Positions 59,315-64,000 of a DNA stretch of 64,000 bases are shown here, one piece after another; the first letter of the stretch is position 1; each line of letters opens with the position of its first letter. This DNA comes from Candidatus Zipacnadum vermilionense (GTDB taxonomy: Bacteria > Armatimonadota > Zipacnadia > Zipacnadales > Zipacnadaceae): assembly GCA_029821755.1 (NCBI GenBank), contig JALGSV010000009.1, positions 62,001-126,000 on the forward strand. Direction: 5' to 3'. Both the position numbers and the translations under genes were made by a program. The notes under the pieces were generated by a model. That model did not search any database, was not told where the DNA came from, and was given only the letters and a program-made list of their open reading frames with translations.

Positions 59315-60418
59315 CTACGCGGGGGGGAGTACCACCTGATGGGCTACCTCCACCCCCGCGGGCACTTCCCCCGCCGTCGTCAGTAGCAGTTGGTCGAACT
59401 GGCCGACCAGCTCCAGGACGTGGCGCTGGCGGGACCCGTCCAGCTCGGAGAGGCAATCATCCAGGAGCACGAGCGGGGGCTCGCCGCGGCTGGCGGTGAG
59501 GACCTGGGCCTGGGCTAGTTTGAGCGCCAGGGCGGCGGTACGCTGCTGGCCCTGGGAGCCGAAGTCGCGGGCGGGCTTGCCACCGATAAGCACCAGCAGC
59601 TCGTCCCGGTGCGGGCCGACCTGGGTCGAGCCCCGGCGCAGCTCCCAGGTGGCCGCGGCCTCCAGCGCCTCGTAGAAAGCCTGCATCCGTTCCGGCAGGC
59701 CCTCCTCCTCAGCCTGAACATTGGGCCGGTAGCGTAGCTCCAGGGCTTCAGTGCCGCCCGACAGGTCGGCGTACAGCGCCGCCGCCCGCGGGCCCAGATG
59801 CTCCACCAGCCACTCGCGATCAGCCATAAGCTGCGCGCCCGCCCGCACCATCTGCGCGGTCCAGGGGGCGAGGTCCTCGCCACTGGCCCGGCCCCGCGCC
59901 GCTTGTTTGAGCAGTTCGTTGCGGTGCTGCACCGCGCGGCGGTAACGGAGGAGATCGTCCAGATACAGGGGCCGCAGCCCGGCCAGTGCCATGTTGATGA
60001 AGCGGCGGCGGCCCTTGGCCCCGGCCTTGACCAGTTGCAGGTCGTCCGGCTCGAACAGCACCACCGGCAGGCGCTGCAGCCACGCCCCCACCGAGGCGGG
60101 CGGCGCGCCGTTGAGGCACAGGTCGCGCTGGGCCTCGCCCGAGCCGGACCGGGTGAGGGTGACCGTCACCTCGTCTGGTGAGCCGGTAGCGCCGGCGAAG
60201 ACGCCCTCCACGCGGGCCTGGTCGGCACCCCAACGGATCATCTCGCGCAGCCAGTTGGTGCGTGGAGACCGACCGCTGACCAGGAGCGTGACGGCCTCCA
60301 GCAAGCTGGTCTTGCCGGAGGCGTTGGGCCCCACGAAGACATTCAGCCCCGGGGGGAGCGCCAGCTCCAACCGGTCATGACAGCGGAATTGGGAGAGGGA
60401 AAGGCGGGTGACGTGCAC
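59315..60418 (-). CDS. recF: DNA replication and repair protein RecF
   Basis: A 367-aa SMC/ABC-like ATPase that loads RecA at gaps in duplex DNA. Walker A is GPNASGKTSLLEA, the family motif FEPDDLQLV follows, the signature SQGQQRTAALALKLAQ and Walker B LVLLDDCLSELD are intact, and length is normal. The start is GTG without a clear ribosome-binding site. It is not beside dnaA, dnaN or gyrB in this window, unlike the common origin-linked order. It is divergent from the P-type ATPase gene. Confidence 0.95.
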   Translation of the reverse strand: MHVTRLSLSQFRCHDRLELALPPGLNVFVGPNASGKTSLLEAVTLLVSGRSPRTNWLREMIRWGADQARVEGVFAGATGSPDEVTVTLTRSGSGEAQRDLCLNGAPPASVGAWLQRLPVVLFEPDDLQLVKAGAKGRRRFINMALAGLRPLYLDDLLRYRRAVQHRNELLKQAARGRASGEDLAPWTAQMVRAGAQLMADREWLVEHLGPRAAALYADLSGGTEALELRYRPNVQAEEEGLPERMQAFYEALEAAATWELRRGSTQVGPHRDELLVLIGGKPARDFGSQGQQRTAALALKLAQAQVLTASRGEPPLVLLDDCLSELDGSRQRHVLELVGQFDQLLLTTAGEVPAGVEVAHQVVLPPA

Positions 60419-60512
60419 GGGGGGAGGTTCGACGGAGGGGAGGGGAGGTCCTGCCGGGAGCGGCGCGCCCCGCAGCAGTCCTGCGTCGGGCGAGATGTGG
60501 CCGCACCGGGCG

Positions 60513-60550
60513 GGCCGGATTCGCTGCGCTCATCCCGGCCCCTCCGGGAG
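60513..60550. repeat. GGCCGGATTCGCT-type dispersed repeat (family D), copy 2
   Basis: GGCCGGATTCGCTGCGCTCA followed by CGGCCCCTCCGGGAG, nearly the same as the copy in the sat leader. It lies in the divergent gap between recF and the P-type ATPase gene. Confidence 0.55.
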
Positions 60551-60603
60551 CCGCCTGGCGCATCATCGACAAAGGGAGGGCACACTCCCTCCCGGCAACC
60601 CAG

Positions 60604-60632
60604 TTGCAGTGGTTGGCGTTTGCGTGTAGCAT
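60604..60632 (+). promoter_or_regulatory. Weak promoter candidate for the P-type ATPase gene
   Basis: TTGCAG, 17-bp spacer, TAGCAT. Only half of the -35 consensus is matched. Confidence 0.3.
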
Positions 60633-60670
60633 GATCCACCGAGAGACTTGACTAGGAGCGATCAGTTGAA

Positions 60671-63415
60671 TTGAATAAAGACACCTCTTCTTCCCCTATC
60701 CCCCCTCAGGAAGCTACTGCCTGGCATACGCTGGAGGTGGCCGAGGTCGCACAGCGGCTGAACAGCGACCCGCAAGGCGGGCTAACCGGTGCCGAGGCCG
60801 GAACACGTCTGGCCGAGTATGGGCCAAACCAACTGGAGCGCAGCCGCGGCACCAGCGCTGTAGTGATGTTCTTGCGGCAACTGGTGGAACCGCTGATGTT
60901 GCTGCTGATCGCGGCAGCGATCGTCTCGGCGCTGGTGACCCACGAACTGACGGACAGCGCCGTCATCGCTGTTATCGTGATTCTCAGCGCCCTGCTGGGG
61001 TTCAGCCAGGAGCGCCGCGCGCACAAGGCGCTGGAGGCGCTGCGGGCGCTGTCGGAGCCCTCGGCGCGGGTGATCCGCGACGGTCAGCCGCGCGAAATCC
61101 CCGCCGCGGAGGTCGTACCCGGCGACGTGCTGCTGGTGGACGCGGGGATGCGGATGGTGGCCGATGCGCGGGTGGTGGAGGAGGCCAGCCTGGAGGTGGA
61201 CGAGGCGTCGCTGACCGGAGAAGCCTACCCGGTCGGCAAGCAGGTGGCGTCGATTGCCGACGCGCAGGCTCCGCTGGGCGACCGCGCTAATCTGCTGTAC
61301 ACGGGTACGGTGGTTACCCGGGGGCGGGGGCGGCTGCTGGTGGTTGGGACCGGGATGAACACGGAGCTGGGCAAGATCGCCACGCTCCTGGAGGAGACCG
61401 GGGAGACCACCACACCGCTGCAGCGGCGACTGCACAAGGTGGGGCAGATACTGATCGTGGTGGCGGTGGTGATCTGTGCCGTGGTGATGGTGGCGGGGCT
61501 GCTGCGGCAGCACTCCCTGGAGGAGATGTTCCTCACCGCGGTGTCACTGGCGGTGGCGGCGGTGCCGGAGGGACTGCCGGCGGTGATCACCATCGCCCTG
61601 GCCCTGGGGGCGCAGCGAATGGTGCAACGGCAGGCGCTGATCCGGAGACTGCCGGCCGTGGAGACGCTGGGGTCGGTTACCGTCATCTGCACCGACAAGA
61701 CGGGGACACTAACCGAGGGAGCGATGCGGCCGGCGAAGGCGTGGACGGCGGAGGGGGAGGGCAGGACGCGAATCGGGGATTCGCGAGAAGGCGCGCCCCA
61801 CGCGGACAGCGCGGCCTATGCACTGCTAGAGGTGGCGGTACTGTGCAATGACGCGCATCTGCCGGTAACTGAGGCCGGGGAGCCAGACTGGGCGCAAGCA
61901 ACCGGGGATCCGACGGAGATCGCCTTGCTGGGCGCGGGGCTGGGAGCGGGGCTGCGGCGGAAGGAACTAGCCGCATTGTACCCCCGCGCAGATGAGATTC
62001 CCTTCGACTCAGATCGCAAGCGGATGACCACGATTCACCCGCAGCCGGAGGGCTCGCCCACGCCATACTTCGCGGCGGTCAAGGGTGCGCCGGATGTGGT
62101 GCTGGCGCGGAGCGAGCGGGTGCGAGTGGATGGCGAAGACCGACCGCTGGACGAGGTGACCCGCGAGCGGATCGCGGCGGAGATTCGGGAGCTGTCGGAG
62201 GAGGGCCTACGGGTACTGGCAGCGGCCCGTGCGCCGCTGAGCGAGATTCCGGATGACTCCTCGGCCGACCTCGCCGAGCGGGATCTCGTCTTCCTGGGGT
62301 TAGTGGCACTGCAAGACCCGCCGCGCGCGGAGGCGGCCTCCGCGGTGGCCCGGGCGCGGGAGGCGGGCGTCCGCACGGTAATGATCACCGGCGACTATGC
62401 CGCCACGGGGGCAGCGATCGCCGAGGAGGTGGGCCTGCGCCGGCCCGGGGGCCGGGTGATGGAGGGGCGGGAACTAGCGGAGCTGAGCGAGGAGGAGCTG
62501 GCGGAGCTGGTGCCGGAGGTCGACGTCTACGCCCGCGTCTCTCCCGCGGACAAGGTCAAGGTGGTGGAGGCGTGGCAGCGGCGCGGGGACATCGTGGCGG
62601 TCACTGGTGACGGCGTCAATGACGCGGCGGCGCTGCAGCGGGCGGAGATCGGGACGGCCATGGGCCAGACGGGGACGCAGGTGGCCAGAGATGCGGCGGA
62701 CATGGTCTTGCTGGACGACAACTTCGCCACCATAGTGGCGGCTATTGAGCAGGGGCGGATGATCTACGACAACATCCGTAAGTTCATCCGCTACCTGCTG
62801 GGCACCAACACCGGGGAGATCTGGACGATCCTGGGCAGCATTATCTTCGGCTGGCCGTTGCCGCTGCTTCCGGTGCAGATCCTATTCGTCAACCTGGTCA
62901 CCGACGGCCTGCCGGCGCTGGCCCTGGGCTTTGAGGCGGCGGAGGGCGATGTGATGCGCCGCCCGCCCCGGCCGCCGCGGGAGAGTCTGTTCGCGCGGGG
63001 GATGGGCCTCAATATTCTGTGGACGGGGCTGGTGATGGCGGTGCTGACGCTGGGCCTGTTCTGGTGGGACTGGTCGCGCGCCGCCGATCTGGTCCACGCG
63101 CAAACCCTGGCCTTCTTCACGCTGGCCGGGCTGCAGATGGCTAATGTGCTGTCGGTGCGGATGGAGCGGGAGCTGGTCTTCGGTCGCAATTTCTTCACCA
63201 ACCCGCGCCTGCTGGGGGCGGTGGCGATAACGGCATCGCTGCAAGTAGCGGTGACCTACGTGCCGATGCTCCAGCGGATATTCAAGACCACAGCACTGAG
63301 CTGGATCGAGATGGGGCTGGGCCTGGCGGCGTGCGTGGGGTTCTTCCTGCTGTCGGAGGGAGTTAACTGGGTGCAGATTGTGGCGGAGAGGAAGAGGGCA
63401 CACCAGGAGGCGTGA
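60671..63415 (+). CDS. Calcium-type P-type ATPase (PMCA/SERCA-like)
   Basis: A 914-aa P2-type ATPase. The actuator domain has LTGEAYPVG, the phosphorylation site is [10 protein letters not shown] with Asp341, the nucleotide domain has KGAPD, and the hinge is [12 protein letters not shown]. Transport-site motifs VPEGLPAV (TM4), NTGEIWTI (TM5) and [13 protein letters not shown] (TM6) match the SERCA Ca2+ ligands. The TTG start lies 12 bases after AGGAG. Residues about 365-379 (within [18 protein letters not shown]) are encoded by a dispersed palindromic repeat inserted in frame between the phosphorylation site and the nucleotide-binding core. It should expel Ca2+ across the cytoplasmic membrane. 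Confidence 0.93.
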   Translation: MNKDTSSSPIPPQEATAWHTLEVAEVAQRLNSDPQGGLTGAEAGTRLAEYGPNQLERSRGTSAVVMFLRQLVEPLMLLLIAAAIVSALVTHELTDSAVIAVIVILSALLGFSQERRAHKALEALRALSEPSARVIRDGQPREIPAAEVVPGDVLLVDAGMRMVADARVVEEASLEVDEASLTGEAYPVGKQVASIADAQAPLGDRANLLYTGTVVTRGRGRLLVVGTGMNTELGKIATLLEETGETTTPLQRRLHKVGQILIVVAVVICAVVMVAGLLRQHSLEEMFLTAVSLAVAAVPEGLPAVITIALALGAQRMVQRQALIRRLPAVETLGSVTVICTDKTGTLTEGAMRPAKAWTAEGEGRTRIGDSREGAPHADSAAYALLEVAVLCNDAHLPVTEAGEPDWAQATGDPTEIALLGAGLGAGLRRKELAALYPRADEIPFDSDRKRMTTIHPQPEGSPTPYFAAVKGAPDVVLARSERVRVDGEDRPLDEVTRERIAAEIRELSEEGLRVLAAARAPLSEIPDDSSADLAERDLVFLGLVALQDPPRAEAASAVARAREAGVRTVMITGDYAATGAAIAEEVGLRRPGGRVMEGRELAELSEEELAELVPEVDVYARVSPADKVKVVEAWQRRGDIVAVTGDGVNDAAALQRAEIGTAMGQTGTQVARDAADMVLLDDNFATIVAAIEQGRMIYDNIRKFIRYLLGTNTGEIWTILGSIIFGWPLPLLPVQILFVNLVTDGLPALALGFEAAEGDVMRRPPRPPRESLFARGMGLNILWTGLVMAVLTLGLFWWDWSRAADLVHAQTLAFFTLAGLQMANVLSVRMERELVFGRNFFTNPRLLGAVAITASLQVAVTYVPMLQRIFKTTALSWIEMGLGLAACVGFFLLSEGVNWVQIVAERKRAHQEA
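61764..61806. repeat. Palindromic element (family B) inside the P-type ATPase gene
   Basis: GCGAATCGGGGATTCGC followed by GAGAAGGCGCGCC and the CCACGCGGA tail matches the right-hand unit at 52.9 kb (GCGAATCGGAATTCGC...CCCCACGCGGA). Here it is read as protein without breaking the frame. Confidence 0.7.
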
Positions 63416-63559
63416 GGCCGCCGCGGGGCGCGGAGAAACACCGCCAGGTCCGCCGCGTAGGCTGGGCTAGGCCGCGATGGAGGTGGGGCCGGCCTCCCCG
63501 CGATTGCTGCGCAACCGCGGCTCGACACGGCCCCTCCGGGGGGAGGCGAGGCCTCCCGT

Positions 63560-64000
63560 CTACTCGTCCTGGCCCTCCTCACACTGGTACAGGCAGGTAC
63601 AGGCTCCGGCGCGGCCCTGACACTGCGGGCAGTAATCGACATTGCTGCCGGCGGCACAGCCACGGGCCTCGTCCGGGCCGAGCATGGTGAAGGTCAACTC
63701 GCGGGGGCCGGCGGGCAGAGCTACCGTGGCGATGACCGCGTTGCGCGAGGCAACGCGGTGGGCGAGCAAGCGAAACCGCTGCTGGCCGAAGGCGGACTCC
63801 GCGGGCTGCACCTCCCAGCCCTCGGGGGCGGCCAAGGCAACCTCGGCCTCCAGCAGCCGGTCGGGCCGGTCCCCGGCGCGCACCGATACCCCCACGTGCT
63901 TAGCGATCCCCGGACGCAACACCGGCTCGCCCCCGTAATGCAGCGCCACCTCGTAGCCGTGGTCTGCTTCGCAGCCCTTGACGGTCTCGATGGTGGACTG
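63560..64000 (-). CDS. Unknown protein, 5' end beyond the window
   Basis: The frame is open to the right edge; at least 146 codons are seen and the start is missing. The visible part begins TIETVKGCEADHGYEVALHY, continues as a beta-rich domain (LLEAEVALAAPEGWEV, RELTFTMLGPDEARG), and ends in a cysteine cluster CPQCQGRAGACTCLYQCEEG that could bind a metal. The first visible helix and domain resemble the end of a larger enzyme with an accessory C-terminal domain. I cannot assign a family. Confidence 0.6.
   Translation of the reverse strand, partial: QSTIETVKGCEADHGYEVALHYGGEPVLRPGIAKHVGVSVRAGDRPDRLLEAEVALAAPEGWEVQPAESAFGQQRFRLLAHRVASRNAVIATVALPAGPRELTFTMLGPDEARGCAAGSNVDYCPQCQGRAGACTCLYQCEEGQDE

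Overview
The window is about two-thirds G+C. It carries roughly fifty protein-coding genes on both strands, mostly in short same-strand runs with good Shine-Dalgarno sequences (GGAGG-like, 5-9 nt before the start). I saw no rRNA, tRNA, CRISPR array, phage module or transposase. Core bacterial genes (ftsK/spoIIIE, recF, gatC, yebC, ubiB-like) sit among many sugar and glycan genes: NagA-, NagB- and BadF-type kinase genes, a GH4 glycosidase, GH51, acetyl-xylan-esterase-like proteins, aldo/keto reductases, URO-D-like, Gfo/Idh/MocA and DUF6785-like proteins. This suits a free-living heterotrophic bacterium of a plant- or detritus-degrading lineage. Armatimonadota or a PVC/Planctomycete-like group is my guess from gene content only; no marker here settles it.

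Layout. 1-7.3 kb (minus strand): UbiB-like kinase and AmrS radical SAM enzyme, NagA, a sugar isomerase-like TIM barrel, then a YkvA/GNAT/TPR-membrane run. 7.4-13.8 kb: a zinc-type dehydrogenase, two paralogous aldo/keto reductases, a divergent lipoprotein, a URO-D-like protein and a beta-helix protein. 14.2-19.2 kb: membrane-anchored MsrB-MsrA, a secreted protein with an in-frame amber codon, and a 988-aa secreted double-hydrolase. 19.4-21.4 kb: a lower-GC OLD-family nuclease that looks acquired. 21.5-29.1 kb: a MacAB/FtsX-type exporter lying between two copies of a GH4 3' end, then GH4, NagB-like and BadF-type kinase genes for amino-sugar use. 29.2-38.4 kb: creatininase-like protein, HEAT-repeat protein, aspartoacylase-like protein coupled to a DNA methyltransferase, FtsK, a two-component pair and YebC. 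38.6-41.9 kb: subtilase and two Gfo/Idh/MocA oxidoreductases. 41.9-48.5 kb: a sulfate-activation module (Sat, phosphodiesterase, CysC) facing an RHH/TauE/unknown-protein run across a bidirectional terminator. 48.7-54.8 kb: GatC, two membrane proteins, DUF6785-like transporter and GH51. 54.8-64 kb: acetyl-xylan-esterase-like protein, a secreted cysteine-peptidase-like protein, RecF, a Ca2+-type P-type ATPase and an incomplete gene at the right edge.

The most unusual layer is repetitive. At least four small dispersed families are present: a C-rich hairpin, a palindromic element ending in CCCCACGCGG, an element built on GACGGGCG, and short 7-bp-period tandem repeats in spacers. Two copies lie in frame inside genes (the P-type ATPase and the DNA methyltransferase), paired copies sit exactly between convergent genes, and one copy appears to supply the ribosome-binding site of the phosphodiesterase gene. 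Several promoters could be read directly (yebC, ftsK, the exporter operon, the LapA-like operon, sat, the lipoprotein). Two dyads, at 10797-10819 and 29139-29183, look like operators.
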